From NCBI GenBank assembly GCA_019635435.1, contig JAHBZM010000001.1, forward strand, positions 2,542,001-2,606,000: a stretch of DNA of 64,000 nt, written 5' to 3'. Shown here piece by piece: positions 16,914 through 25,474 of the stretch (position 1 is the stretch's first letter; every line of letters starts with the position of its first letter). Made by a program: the position numbers and the translations under genes. The notes under the pieces were generated by a model that saw nothing but the letters and a program-made list of their open reading frames with translations, ran no database searches and was not told the origin of the DNA. The DNA comes from Ramlibacter sp. (lineage in GTDB: Bacteria > Pseudomonadota > Gammaproteobacteria > Burkholderiales > Burkholderiaceae_C).

Positions 16914-19136
16914 ATGGATACAAAAAACCTGCCCCCTACGGACTGTTGCGACTCTGCCACGTGCTCCGCGCCGCCCGCTGCCACCAGCGGGGTTGCGGAT
17001 GCCCCCGTTTTTCGCATAGCCACGATGGATTGCAGTGCCGAAGAGGCCGAAATCCGCCGTGCTCTGGACCCGATTCCTGGAATTCGTACCCTGAACTTTC
17101 AGTTAGGCGCCCGGACATTGAGCATTGACGCGCCCCAGACCGTTCTACCGCAGGCATTGGAGGCCATTCGCAACGCTGGTTTCAACCCCGAGCCTGTCAA
17201 CCCAGCTCGCGCGCAAGCCGAGGCACACAACGGCCCGAGCAAAATACATCACCACGAGCAAGATCTGGGCGGCGGCGTCATGCGTCTGGGCATGGCCCTG
17301 GGCATGGCGGTCGCTGCTGAAGTAGTGGGTTTCGTCGCTCCAGAAACCCTGCTCTGGAGGCTCACGGGCATGGCGCTGGCGGGCATAGCCATCTGGCTCG
17401 CCGGGCTGGACGTCTACAAAAAGGGCTTGGCAGCGCTGTGGCGGCGCAAGCTCAACATCAATGCGCTGATGTCAGTGGCCGTCACCGGAGCTTTCCTGAT
17501 TGGGCAATGGCCGGAGGCGGCCATGGTCATGGCCTTGTACGCCATCGCCGAATTGATCGAAGCGCGCGCCGTTGACCGTGCGCGCAACGCCATCAAAGGG
17601 CTGCTGGCGCTCGCGCCGGACGAAGCGTTGATGTGGACTGCGTCGGGCCAATGGCAACCCACGCCGGTTGCCCAGGTCCCGCTCGAATCCACCGTGCGTA
17701 TTCGTCCCGGTGAGAGGCTGCCCCTTGATGGGGTCATCACAAAGGGAACGGGCGCGATCAACCAGGCGCCGGTAACAGGTGAAAGCATTCCCGTGGACAA
17801 GGCGCCTGGCGATCAGGTGTTCGCGGGCACCATCAATGAAGCAGGTGAGCTTGAAATTCGCGTGACAGCGGTGGCCAGCAACAGCACACTGGCACGCATC
17901 ATCCATGCTGTGGAGCAAGCGCAGGGGACGCGGGCGCCCACCCAGCGCTTTGTTGACCGTTTCGCGGCCATCTACACACCTGCTGTCTTCGCGCTCGCCG
18001 TGGCTGTTGCGGCACTCACCCCATTCTTGCTGGGCCTCAACTGGCAGGAGGCCATCTACAAGGCGCTGGTCCTGCTGGTCATTGCCTGTCCCTGTGCGCT
18101 GGTCATCTCAACGCCCGTTACCGTCGTTAGCGGCTTGGCCGCGGGGGCCCGCCGGGGCATCTTGATCAAAGGTGGAATCTACCTTGAGACCGCACGTTCC
18201 CTGAAGACAGTTGCGCTGGACAAGACCGGGACCATCACCCAGGGCAAGCCTACGCTGGTCGCATGGCAAGCATGGAAGGGTGCGGACACCGCGACAGCGC
18301 AGAGATTGGCGGTGAGTCTGGCAAGCCGCTCTGACCATCCGGTGTCACAGGCCATCGCTGCTGGCCTTCAAGATGAAGGAGCGCCGGTGGAAGACTTCAG
18401 CGCCCTGCCGGGCCGCGGTGTACAGGGCAGGATCGAAGGGCATCAGGTGCTGCTGGCCAACCATCGAGCCGTTCACGAGCGCGGGCTGTGCGGCCCGGAA
18501 CTGGAAGCCGAACTGGGCAAACACGAGCAGCAGGGCCGCACGGTCACGCTGCTGGCCAACGCCAATGAAGTGATTGCTGTTTTCGCAGTTGCCGACACCA
18601 TCAAGGAAACCTCCCGCCAGGCCGTCGCTGAACTGAAGTCACTGGGCGTCACGCCTGTCATGCTGACAGGAGACAACCTCGCAACGGCCAAGGCCATCGC
18701 CGCGCAGGCCGGCATTGACGATGCCCGCGGTGATCTGCTACCCGAAGCCAAGCTGGAAGCCATCAAGGATATGCAGGCCCGCTATGGCGCGACAGGCATG
18801 ACGGGCGACGGCATCAATGACGCCCCTGCATTGGCACAGGCCGACATTGGCTTTGCGATGGGTGGAGCCGGGACCGACATTGCCATGGAGGCGGCCGATG
18901 TGGTGATCATGAACGACGACTTGCGCAGGGTTGCCGAAACAGTGCGATTGTCACGGCGCACGCACAATGTGCTCTGGCAGAACATCACGCTTGCCCTGGG
19001 CATCAAGAGCGTTTTCCTGGTGCTGGCCGTGTTCGGCAGCGCCACCATGTGGATGGCCGTGTTTGCGGATATGGGTGCCAGCCTGTTGGTGATTGCGAAC
19101 GGCTTGCGCCTGCTGCGCGGGAGCAAACAGCCATGA
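16914..19136 (+). CDS. cadA: P1B-type Cd2+/Zn2+/Pb2+-exporting ATPase CadA
   Basis: Inner-membrane metal pump of 740 residues. The N-terminal segment has DCCDSATC plus one ferredoxin-like metal domain with ATMDCSAEEAE; then a His patch (KIHHHEQD). Membrane helices follow, with CPC (C392-P-C394) in the ion path. Catalytic motifs are TGES, DKTGTIT (phosphorylated D436), the HP pair in SRSDHPVSQAI and TGDGINDAPA. This is the P1B-2 (Zn/Cd/Pb) pattern, not copper. Its stop overlaps the DUF3703 start (ATGA). The predicted transcript begins almost at the ATG. Confidence 0.94.
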   Translation: MDTKNLPPTDCCDSATCSAPPAATSGVADAPVFRIATMDCSAEEAEIRRALDPIPGIRTLNFQLGARTLSIDAPQTVLPQALEAIRNAGFNPEPVNPARAQAEAHNGPSKIHHHEQDLGGGVMRLGMALGMAVAAEVVGFVAPETLLWRLTGMALAGIAIWLAGLDVYKKGLAALWRRKLNINALMSVAVTGAFLIGQWPEAAMVMALYAIAELIEARAVDRARNAIKGLLALAPDEALMWTASGQWQPTPVAQVPLESTVRIRPGERLPLDGVITKGTGAINQAPVTGESIPVDKAPGDQVFAGTINEAGELEIRVTAVASNSTLARIIHAVEQAQGTRAPTQRFVDRFAAIYTPAVFALAVAVAALTPFLLGLNWQEAIYKALVLLVIACPCALVISTPVTVVSGLAAGARRGILIKGGIYLETARSLKTVALDKTGTITQGKPTLVAWQAWKGADTATAQRLAVSLASRSDHPVSQAIAAGLQDEGAPVEDFSALPGRGVQGRIEGHQVLLANHRAVHERGLCGPELEAELGKHEQQGRTVTLLANANEVIAVFAVADTIKETSRQAVAELKSLGVTPVMLTGDNLATAKAIAAQAGIDDARGDLLPEAKLEAIKDMQARYGATGMTGDGINDAPALAQADIGFAMGGAGTDIAMEAADVVIMNDDLRRVAETVRLSRRTHNVLWQNITLALGIKSVFLVLAVFGSATMWMAVFADMGASLLVIANGLRLLRGSKQP

Positions 19137-19531
19137 CCAGCCCCTCCTCCATTCCCCTCTCTGCAGACCGGCGAGCCCAGGCGTTCAACTACCTGATAGA
19201 AGCCTTCCAGCGAAGCGCGGGGGACGCTGTGGAAGCGCGCTGGTTGTGGCTGGAAGCCGCCCATGTGACAGGTCAGTCAGTCCTGAAGCTGCATTGGCAA
19301 TCACATGTCTGGATGCTCAGGCACGCCCGGCAAAGTCAAGATCGTGCGGAGATCGGTGGCCAGCTGTTCCGGCTTGCACTGGTCCCGCTGGGGCACTTGC
19401 TGCAAAGATTGCCACTTGGCAACATTGGCCGCAGCCACGTCAACGCCTTCAAGCCGATGGTCGTCCCAGACGCAGTGGCACAACGTATCCGGGAAGCATG
19501 GAACTCCATTGGCGCACAGGAGGCAGCGTGA
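19133..19531 (+). CDS. DUF3703-family protein
   Basis: A 132-residue soluble protein matching DUF3703: an N-terminal helix pair (QAFNYLIEAFQRSAGDAVEARW), AAHVTGQSVLKLHWQSHVWMLRHA, and a C-terminal GNIGRSHVNAFKPM with VPDAVAQRI. Members are often found next to heavy-metal efflux genes; no biochemical role is established. The start at 19133 overlaps the cadA stop by four bases, and its own stop overlaps the next GTG, so it is co-translated within the cadA operon. The two conserved histidines of HWQSH could bind metal; this is speculation. Confidence 0.82.
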   Translation: MTSPSSIPLSADRRAQAFNYLIEAFQRSAGDAVEARWLWLEAAHVTGQSVLKLHWQSHVWMLRHARQSQDRAEIGGQLFRLALVPLGHLLQRLPLGNIGRSHVNAFKPMVVPDAVAQRIREAWNSIGAQEAA

Positions 19532-19971
19532 GTCGGTCGCCGCAGAATCGGCCGTCGCGTGCCGGGCAACTCATGCTCATCGCCTGGCTGGTCAGCCTGG
19601 TGGCCACGGCTGCGGCGCTGTTCATTGGCGAGGTTATGGGCAGGGTGCCCTGCGTGTTGTGCTGGTACCAGCGCATCGCCATGTTTCCATTGGTCGTCGT
19701 GCTGGGTGCGGGCGTCCTGCGCCAGGACCACGCCATGGTTTTGCCCGCTTTGGTCCTGGCTGCGGCGGGCTGGTTCGTAGCGGGCTACCACACGCTGCTG
19801 TACTGGGGCTGGATCGATCCGGCCATCACGCCCTGCGGCTCGGGGCCTTCGTGCAAGCAGGCTGTACTGCAGGTTCTGGGGGCGTTCGACCTGCCCTTTG
19901 TTTCGTGGCTGGCTTTCACGGTGATCGTGCTGGCCCTGGCCGTTTCATTGAAAGGGAACAAGCATGTTTGA
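19528..19971 (+). CDS. DsbB/BdbC-type thiol-disulfide oxidoreductase
   Basis: A 147-residue inner-membrane protein with four hydrophobic helices. It carries the redox pairs of the DsbB/BdbC family, VPCVLCWYQRI after helix 1-2 and TPCGSGPSCKQ in the second loop. Such proteins reoxidise a DsbA partner and pass electrons to quinone. The GTG at 19528 is supported by AGGAGG at 19518-19523 and a four-base overlap with the DUF3703 stop. It overlaps the DsbA-like gene by eight bases, so the two form a dedicated pair on the cadA transcript. Confidence 0.87.
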   Translation: MSRSPQNRPSRAGQLMLIAWLVSLVATAAALFIGEVMGRVPCVLCWYQRIAMFPLVVVLGAGVLRQDHAMVLPALVLAAAGWFVAGYHTLLYWGWIDPAITPCGSGPSCKQAVLQVLGAFDLPFVSWLAFTVIVLALAVSLKGNKHV

Positions 19972-20623
19972 CCCAAAGAAGGTGGCGTTAGCCAGCCTGG
20001 TGCTGGTGGTTACCGCCTTCGTGGCAGGCGCCTGGCTGTACAAGCGAGACGCCGCGCAAGCCCAATCCGGGCTCGCCCAAGGCCAGCCAGAACAGGTCAT
20101 TCGCGCGGACGCCGCGCGCCATGGTTCAGCGGACGCCAAAGTCACGATCGTCGAATTCTTTGACCCCGCGTGCGAAGCCTGCCGCGCGTATTACCCGCTG
20201 GTCAAGCAAATAGTCAACACCAGTTTTGGCCGGGTCAGCCTGGTGCTGCGGTACGCACCGCTGCACAAGGACTCTGACCAGGCCGCACTGATGCTGGAAG
20301 CCACCAGGCGGCAAGACAAGTTCTGGCCCGCCGTGGAGGCAGCGCTGGCAGCCCAGGACCGCTGGGCCAGCCATGACAAGCCCGACATTGCACAGCTGTG
20401 GACCGCGCTCGCGGCCGCGGGCATCGACATCGAGCGGGTGCGTGCCGATATGAGGACCGAGGCCGTCACGGGCGCCCTGGCCCAGGACATGGCGGCGCTC
20501 ACGGCGCTGAAGGTCCAGCGGACGCCCACCTTCTACGTCAATGGCAAGCCTTTGGTTGACTTCGGCGCGCAGCAGCTGAAAACGCTGGTGTCAAGCGAAG
20601 TGAAGGCCGCATACGGTGATTGA
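19964..20623 (+). CDS. DsbA-family periplasmic thioredoxin-like protein
   Basis: A 219-residue protein with an N-terminal membrane anchor or signal (VALASLVLVVTAFVAGAWLY) and a thioredoxin fold of the DsbA/DsbG/BdbD type. The active site is DPACEACRAYYP (CEAC), and the cis-proline loop is QRTPTFYVNG. It is probably the partner oxidised by the preceding DsbB-like protein. It is last in the cadA-DUF3703-dsbB-dsbA chain. A role in protecting or refolding periplasmic thiol proteins under Cd stress is an inference from context. Confidence 0.87.
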   Translation: MFDPKKVALASLVLVVTAFVAGAWLYKRDAAQAQSGLAQGQPEQVIRADAARHGSADAKVTIVEFFDPACEACRAYYPLVKQIVNTSFGRVSLVLRYAPLHKDSDQAALMLEATRRQDKFWPAVEAALAAQDRWASHDKPDIAQLWTALAAAGIDIERVRADMRTEAVTGALAQDMAALTALKVQRTPTFYVNGKPLVDFGAQQLKTLVSSEVKAAYGD

Positions 20624-20654
20624 ATGCGACGGCGTAAACACCCTATGCCAACAT

Positions 20655-20978
20655 TCAATCCATGGATACCGGGGCACCCACACGGCGGGCGCTCCAGGTC
20701 GGGTGCTTCTGCGCGCGCGCCAGATCAGCCAGAACGTCTTGCCGCGTCAGTGTTCCAACTTGGGCCGGCACGGGCGCGCCCACGCGAAGAAAGGCCCAGC
20801 TGCCGTTGGCCTTGGCGCGGTCCATCTCGGCCAGCACCTCGGCCCTTGATTTGCCGGGCTGCGCATGCTCAGGGTGTACGGTGTACCCCATCTCGGTGGT
20901 GGCGGAGTGGATGACGTTGCTGGCGAACGCCGGAACAGCGACGACAAACAGGGCAGCAGAAAGTACGCGACGGATCAT
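20655..20978 (-). CDS. Small exported DUF4148-like protein
   Basis: A 107-residue protein with a signal peptide MIRRVLSAALFVVAVPAFA. It has two similar segments, KSRAEVLAEMDRAKANGSWAFLRVGAPV and TRQDVLADLARAQKHPTWSARRVGAPV, the DUF4148 pattern (T/SRAEVxAEL). The function is unknown; related small proteins are frequent beside copper or Czc regulators in Burkholderiales. The start at 20978 is chosen for the signal peptide. It diverges from czcR; the putative operator at 21090-21111 lies between, so it may share czcR control. Confidence 0.72.
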   Translation of the reverse strand: MIRRVLSAALFVVAVPAFASNVIHSATTEMGYTVHPEHAQPGKSRAEVLAEMDRAKANGSWAFLRVGAPVPAQVGTLTRQDVLADLARAQKHPTWSARRVGAPVSMD

Positions 20979-21089
20979 GGTGATTTCCTTCTTCAAGACG
21001 GGGGTGCGGTGAGTCGATCGCCGCGAAGACACGACCTTCGTGTCTCTTCCTGAAGTCTGCATAAACGACGCGGACGTGAAGCGTTCATA

Positions 21090-21111
21090 AAAATTACATC
21101 TTTGTCATATT
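21090..21111 (+). promoter_or_regulatory. CusR/CopR-like response-regulator box upstream of czcR
   Basis: The core TTACATCTTTGTCA, within a 22-bp stretch, matches the published E. coli CusR box layout (AAAATGACAnnnTTGTCATTTT) at most positions by eye. A second copy of the core is at 23711-23724 upstream of the czcI-like gene. It lies 37 bp before czcR and 111 bp before the divergent DUF4148 gene. Confidence 0.6.
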
Positions 21112-21148
21112 GACCCGCACGCGGTCTGCATCAGATAACCTTTGAAGC

Positions 21149-21826
21149 ATGAAAATTCTTGTTGTGGAAGATGAGCGCAAGCTCGCTGACTATTTGCACA
21201 AAGGCCTGAGCGAACACAGCTTTGTCGTGGATATCGCCCGTGATGGCATTGACGGCAAGTACCTCGCTATCGAGGGTCAATACGATCTGCTGATCCTGGA
21301 CATCATGCTGCCCGGCATTGATGGCCTGGCGCTGCTGCACGCCGTGCGGCAAGTCAAGGCCACTCCCATCCTGATGTTGACCGCGCGCGACCGGATTGAG
21401 GACCGGGTTCACGGGCTGCAGCAGGGTGCGGACGACTACCTGGTCAAGCCTTTCGCCTTTTCGGAACTGCTGGCCCGCGTACGGGCGCTGCTGCGCCGCG
21501 GCGGTGCCGTACAGGAAAGCGCCGTTCTGCGGTTGGCCGACCTGGAGGTCGATCTCATACGCCGCAAAGCCACCCGTTCGGGCCAGAGGCTGGACCTGAG
21601 CTCCAAGGAATTCTCGTTGCTCACCCTGCTGATGCAACGAAAGGGCGAGATCCTGGCCAAGACCACACTGGCCGAGCAGGTCTGGGACATGAACTTTGAC
21701 AGCGATACCAATGTCGTGGAGGTTGCGGTTCGGCGCCTGCGCGCCAAACTGGACGATCCTTTCCGCGCCAAACTGCTCCAGACGGTGCGCGGGATGGGAT
21801 ACGTCCTGGAAGAACGCAGCGCATGA
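21149..21826 (+). CDS. czcR: OmpR-family response regulator, CzcR/CopR type
   Basis: A 225-residue two-component regulator. The receiver domain (1-120) has acidic EDE at 7-9, phospho-acceptor D51 (LILDIMLPGIDG), T79-region MLTARD and K in LVKPF. The winged-helix domain follows (about 125-222), with TVRGMGYVLEERS at the end. It is the metal-induced type found beside czc and cop loci. The last four bases overlap the czcS start. A partial copy of a very similar gene's 3' end lies at 23193-23273 on the other strand. Confidence 0.9.
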   Translation: MKILVVEDERKLADYLHKGLSEHSFVVDIARDGIDGKYLAIEGQYDLLILDIMLPGIDGLALLHAVRQVKATPILMLTARDRIEDRVHGLQQGADDYLVKPFAFSELLARVRALLRRGGAVQESAVLRLADLEVDLIRRKATRSGQRLDLSSKEFSLLTLLMQRKGEILAKTTLAEQVWDMNFDSDTNVVEVAVRRLRAKLDDPFRAKLLQTVRGMGYVLEERSA

Positions 21827-23181
21827 ATCTGGGGCAAAAGAAACCCTATTCCATCGGGTTGCGGCTGTCCTGGACGTTTGCCGGCCAGACGCTGCTGGGC
21901 CTGGGCGCCACCAGCCTGGGCATTTATCTTGTCATGCTCATTAACCTGTCCCACCGTGCCGACGCTGAACTGGCACGCAAGGCGGCTCTCGTACAGCACC
22001 TGGTGAATGAGGCACGGCAAAGCGGTGACTTGCCCACGATGCGCCACAAGCTGGATGAATTTTTTGTCGCGCACGATGACCTTGAGGTCACACTCATGGA
22101 TGCCAGTGGCTACCCGGCCTACACGGGCGTGCGGCTTCAGGGCGTTCTCAGCAGCCATCTGCGCAGCACTACATTTGACCTTCCCGCGGGTGTGGTCGGC
22201 ACCGGCCCTGGCCGGGCGCAGATCACCATGAACCGTTCTGCGGACAGCCAGATGCTCCATCGTCTCGCGCTTGCGTTGATCGTGGCCACGGTCATGGGCG
22301 CGGTGATCGTCTCGGCAGCAGGATTCTGGATGGTGCGCAGGTCGCTCGCCCCATTGCATGGGCTGGCACGCCAGACGCAGGCATTGAGGGCTGACCGGCT
22401 GGGCAAGCGCCTTTCACTGGACCAGCCGGTACAGGAGTTGCAGCCGTGGATTGATGAATTCAACGAGCTGCTGGTCCGATTGGAATATGCCTACGGGCAG
22501 CTGGAGGGCTTCAACGCAGATGTAGCACACGAGCTGCGCACGCCGCTGGCTACATTGATAGGCCAGACCGAAGTCGAGCTGTCACGTGATCGCAGTGCGG
22601 ACGCTTTGCGCGATACCTTGGCCTCCAACCTGGAAGAGCTGCGAAGGTTGTCCTCCATCATCAATGACATGCTTTTCCTGTCACGGGCGGACAATGGCGC
22701 CAGAATTGCCGCTTCGCCAGAGGTCAGCCTCGCCTCGGAAATCCACAAGGTGCTTGAGTTTTACGAAGCCGCCCTGGCCGAACGAGGCCTGGTCGCGTCG
22801 GTACTCGGCGATGCCTGCACTGCATTCGACGCTGGCCTGATCAAGCGCGCGGTATCCAATCTGCTGAGCAATGCCATCCGGTACGCCTATCCAGGGACCG
22901 AGGTGATGGTCCGAATCCAGCGGCAAGAACGCGCCATCGCTTTGGTGGTGAGCAATACAGGGCCTGAGCTGGCGCCAGGCGCGCTTCCCAGGCTGTTTGA
23001 CCGCTTCTATCGCGGGCAAAGTTCACGTGAAGGCAGCAGCGAAAATCATGGGCTTGGCCTGGCAATCGTCAAGGCAATCGCCCAGATGCATGGCGGCGAG
23101 GTGCTGGCAACCTCCGACAGGAATCTCACCTCCATCGGGATGACACTGGCCCTTGTTTCACATCACGATGCGGCGCGCTGA
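21823..23181 (+). CDS. czcS: Sensor histidine kinase, CzcS/CusS type
   Basis: A 452-residue inner-membrane kinase with TM1 at about residues 16-42, a periplasmic sensor loop (43-145) and TM2 at about 150-172. A HAMP domain (MVRRSLAPLHGLARQTQALR) precedes the H-box ADVAHELRTPLATLIGQ and the N/G boxes (NLLSNAIRYA, GLGLAIVKAIAQMHGG). The organisation fits the heavy-metal sensor family. It is translationally coupled to czcR and presumably senses periplasmic Cd/Zn/Co or Cu; which metal is not readable from the loop. Confidence 0.9.
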   Translation: MNLGQKKPYSIGLRLSWTFAGQTLLGLGATSLGIYLVMLINLSHRADAELARKAALVQHLVNEARQSGDLPTMRHKLDEFFVAHDDLEVTLMDASGYPAYTGVRLQGVLSSHLRSTTFDLPAGVVGTGPGRAQITMNRSADSQMLHRLALALIVATVMGAVIVSAAGFWMVRRSLAPLHGLARQTQALRADRLGKRLSLDQPVQELQPWIDEFNELLVRLEYAYGQLEGFNADVAHELRTPLATLIGQTEVELSRDRSADALRDTLASNLEELRRLSSIINDMLFLSRADNGARIAASPEVSLASEIHKVLEFYEAALAERGLVASVLGDACTAFDAGLIKRAVSNLLSNAIRYAYPGTEVMVRIQRQERAIALVVSNTGPELAPGALPRLFDRFYRGQSSREGSSENHGLGLAIVKAIAQMHGGEVLATSDRNLTSIGMTLALVSHHDAAR

Positions 23182-23192
23182 AGCGCCGTGAG

Positions 23193-23273
23193 TCAGGACC
23201 GATCCTCAAGGACGTACCCCATGCCACGCACCGTGTGCAGCAGCTTCTGAGTGAATGGGTGATTGAGCTTAGC
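23193..23273 (-). pseudogene. Remnant of a second czcR-like gene (3' end only)
   Basis: The minus strand reads [26 protein letters not shown] then stop, matching the C-terminus of the intact CzcR (AKLDDPFRAKLLQTVRGMGY-VLEERS) at most positions. Homology ends abruptly upstream. Only about 26 codons remain, without start or receiver domain. It lies 11 bp after czcS and points back at it. Confidence 0.8.
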
Positions 23274-23343
23274 TCCCACGGGTGGCCTTTTTTGTGGATG
23301 GACATGGCCAGCAAGAGCTCCTATGTCCCCTCACAATGGTGGA

Positions 23344-23664
23344 ATGAAAACCTTCTTGCTTTTCGTTGCAACCGCTCTGGCCGAGATCATTGGCTGTTAC
23401 CTGCCATACCTGTGGCTCAAGCAAGGCCGGTCCGCGTGGCTGTTGATCCCCGCCTTCCTGAGTCTGGCCCTGTTCGCCTGGTTATTGACGCTGCACGAAT
23501 CAGCGGCGGGCCGTGTCTATGCCGCCTACGGCGGCGTTTACGTGGGCGTCGCGCTCATTTGGCTTTGGGCCGTGGATCAGGTCCGCCCCACCTTGTGGGA
23601 CATGGCCGGTGTGGGGGTCGCGCTGATGGGGATGATGATCATCATGTTTCAGCCGGCACGGTAA
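23344..23664 (+). CDS. ynfA: YnfA (UPF0060) family small membrane protein
   Basis: A 106-residue protein with four predicted membrane helices. Family signatures seen are [50 protein letters not shown] and a late GMMIIMFQP. YnfA proteins resemble SMR transporters and some affect drug or cation efflux, but the substrate here is unknown. The upstream 27 codons of the frame are rejected because the family starts at MKTF. It lies alone between the czcR remnant and the czc operon promoter. Confidence 0.88.
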   Translation: MKTFLLFVATALAEIIGCYLPYLWLKQGRSAWLLIPAFLSLALFAWLLTLHESAAGRVYAAYGGVYVGVALIWLWAVDQVRPTLWDMAGVGVALMGMMIIMFQPAR

Positions 23665-23710
23665 AGGGCGATGCACCAGAATGATCGCCGTCAGCCAACG
23701 ATCATCCAGG

Positions 23711-23724
23711 TTACATATTCGTCA
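23711..23724 (+). promoter_or_regulatory. Second copy of the putative CzcR box, upstream of czcI-CBA
   Basis: TTACATATTCGTCA differs at two of 14 positions from the czcR-upstream core TTACATCTTTGTCA. It lies about 119 bp before the czcI-like start, in the 178-bp gap after ynfA that holds no gene. Confidence 0.5.
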
Positions 23725-23842
23725 GCTTGAAATCAGAGCCGACAGTGTCAGGTAGTATGCCGGTGACAATTCTCGAAGTTCCTATGGCCTTGTTGCTTCC
23801 AGGTAATAAGCCCGAGCCCATCAGCCCGTTAAAATCCCTTCT

Positions 23843-24178
23843 GTGAAACGCTTCCTCTGCTTCCTGTTCATGCTGTGGCTTGCCGCTCAGGCCAGCTTGG
23901 CACAGGCGCATGTGGTGGCAGAAGATCTTCACGCTCTGACGCACGCCGTGCAGGCGCTTGACGTACAACAGGCCGATGCAGACCACCAGGACGATCCTTG
24001 TGGCGTGACGCACTGCTGCCACCCCACAGGCTTTCTCACGAGTTCGTCAAGCGTGCATCCGCCAGAGCCAATGGCCCGCATGCCATCCATGGCTGAGAGC
24101 GCCAAAAGCCGAACGCCCCCGCACGAAATAGAACGCCCCAAATGGGCTCTCGCCACCACCGCCGTGGCGAGCCTCTAA
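23843..24178 (+). CDS. Small exported His/Cys protein, CzcI-like
   Basis: A 111-residue protein with a signal peptide (MKRFLCFLFMLWLAAQASLAQA). The mature part has possible metal ligands: AHVVAEDLHALTHAV, DADHQDD, then PCGVTHCCHP. The tail is Pro/Ser-rich and poorly conserved. It starts with GTG, directly precedes czcC and is co-oriented, the place CzcI holds in czcNICBA of Cupriavidus. The czcI name rests on place and general character, not on close sequence match. Confidence 0.6.
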   Translation: MKRFLCFLFMLWLAAQASLAQAHVVAEDLHALTHAVQALDVQQADADHQDDPCGVTHCCHPTGFLTSSSSVHPPEPMARMPSMAESAKSRTPPHEIERPKWALATTAVASL

Positions 24179-24256
24179 CCCTGCTGGCACCAGCCCTCCT
24201 ATCGCCGTCAGTCTCTTGAGGTTCGCCGAAGTACCTGTTTGCTTCGGAGAGTTGTC

Positions 24257-25474
24257 TTGCTTGTTTTACCTTTGTCGCTTCGGCGCGCGGGCGTCGTCGC
24301 CGGGCTGTGCCTTGGCCTGCTTGCGCCCGCGCAGGCCCAATCCCCCGCCCCTGTTTCCCTGCGCCAGGCACTTGACGCAGCCTGGGCGCTGAGCCCTGCC
24401 GCGCGTGCGGCCGCCAGCCGCCAGGCCGAGCTGCAGGCGCGCGCCGCTGCAGCGCGCGCGCTTCTATCCGGCAGCCCGTCGGCCACGCTGGCCCACCGCA
24501 CCGACCGCCTGCAAACCAACGGCGGCCTGCGCGAGTATGAGGTCGAGGTCGCCCTGCCGCTGTGGAACCCCGGCATGCGCCAGGCTACACAACGCCAGGT
24601 GGCTGCCGACGCCGCCTTGCTGGACCAACAAAACACACTGGCCCGGCTCAAGCTGGCCGGCGAGCTGCGCGAAGCAGCCGGACTGCTGGCCGCGCAGCTC
24701 GCCGAGCGGGAGCTGGCCGCACGCAAACTGGACGAAGCCAACCGCCTGGCAGCCGACACCGAGCGCCGCGTAAAGGCGGGCGATACCGCACGCGTGGACC
24801 TGCTGCAAACCCAGGGCGCATCCAGGCAGGCAGAAAGCGCGCTGGCACAAGCGGATGCCGCGCTCGCGCGGGCCCGGGGCCACTGGCGCAGCCTGACCGG
24901 TCTGAATGCCGACCCCGCCTGGAGCGAACAGCCCGGCACGGCGGCGGATCACCCCGGCGTGCTGGCCGCGCAGGCCCAGGTGCGCAGCGCGCAAACGCGC
25001 CTGGCGCTGACCGATGCAGACCGGCGCGACCCGATGGAGCTGGGCGTGGGCGTGACCCGCGAACGCGCTGCTGCCGGTGCGCCGGGTGAAACCACGATGC
25101 GATTCGCCTTGCGCATCCCCTTCGGCGGTGACACACGCAACGCCGCCAAGCTGGCGGCGGCCCGCGCCGAGCTGGACGCCGCACAGGCAGAGGCTGACGC
25201 CCTGCAACGCCAGATCGAGGCCGAGCGAGAAAGCGCCCAGGTCCACCTGGATGCCGCGCGCCGCAATGAAGTGCTGACCACCCAGCGTGCCACGCTAGCA
25301 GGCCAGGCGCAGGCACTGATCGCCAAGGCCCACCAACTGGGCGAAGCCGACTTGCCCACCCGCATGCGCGCCGACAACGACAAGTACGACGCCGACCTCG
25401 CGCTGGCCCGCGCCCGCATTGACACCCTGCGCGCCACCGCCCAACTGAATCAAGCCCTCGGACTGCTCCCATGA
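24257..25474 (+). CDS. czcC: Outer-membrane channel of Czc-type efflux, CzcC
   Basis: TolC/OEP-family outer-membrane factor, 405 residues, with a signal ending in LLAPAQAQ. Two OEP repeats of long helices and beta strands are visible (SLRQALDAAWALSPAARAAA, then VALPLWNPGMRQATQRQV; later FALRIPFGGDTRN). The start is assigned to TTG at 24257 because GGAGAG lies at 24246-24251; a TTG at 24239 would add six residues. Its stop overlaps the czcB start (ATGA). It forms the tripartite pump with CzcB and CzcA. Confidence 0.85.
   Translation: MLVLPLSLRRAGVVAGLCLGLLAPAQAQSPAPVSLRQALDAAWALSPAARAAASRQAELQARAAAARALLSGSPSATLAHRTDRLQTNGGLREYEVEVALPLWNPGMRQATQRQVAADAALLDQQNTLARLKLAGELREAAGLLAAQLAERELAARKLDEANRLAADTERRVKAGDTARVDLLQTQGASRQAESALAQADAALARARGHWRSLTGLNADPAWSEQPGTAADHPGVLAAQAQVRSAQTRLALTDADRRDPMELGVGVTRERAAAGAPGETTMRFALRIPFGGDTRNAAKLAAARAELDAAQAEADALQRQIEAERESAQVHLDAARRNEVLTTQRATLAGQAQALIAKAHQLGEADLPTRMRADNDKYDADLALARARIDTLRATAQLNQALGLLP

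Noticed and set aside
23711..24022. Minus-strand open frame of 103 codons opposite the czcI-like gene
   Set aside because: No start signal or domain; the plus-strand frame has a signal peptide and metal-ligand pattern and fits the operon.
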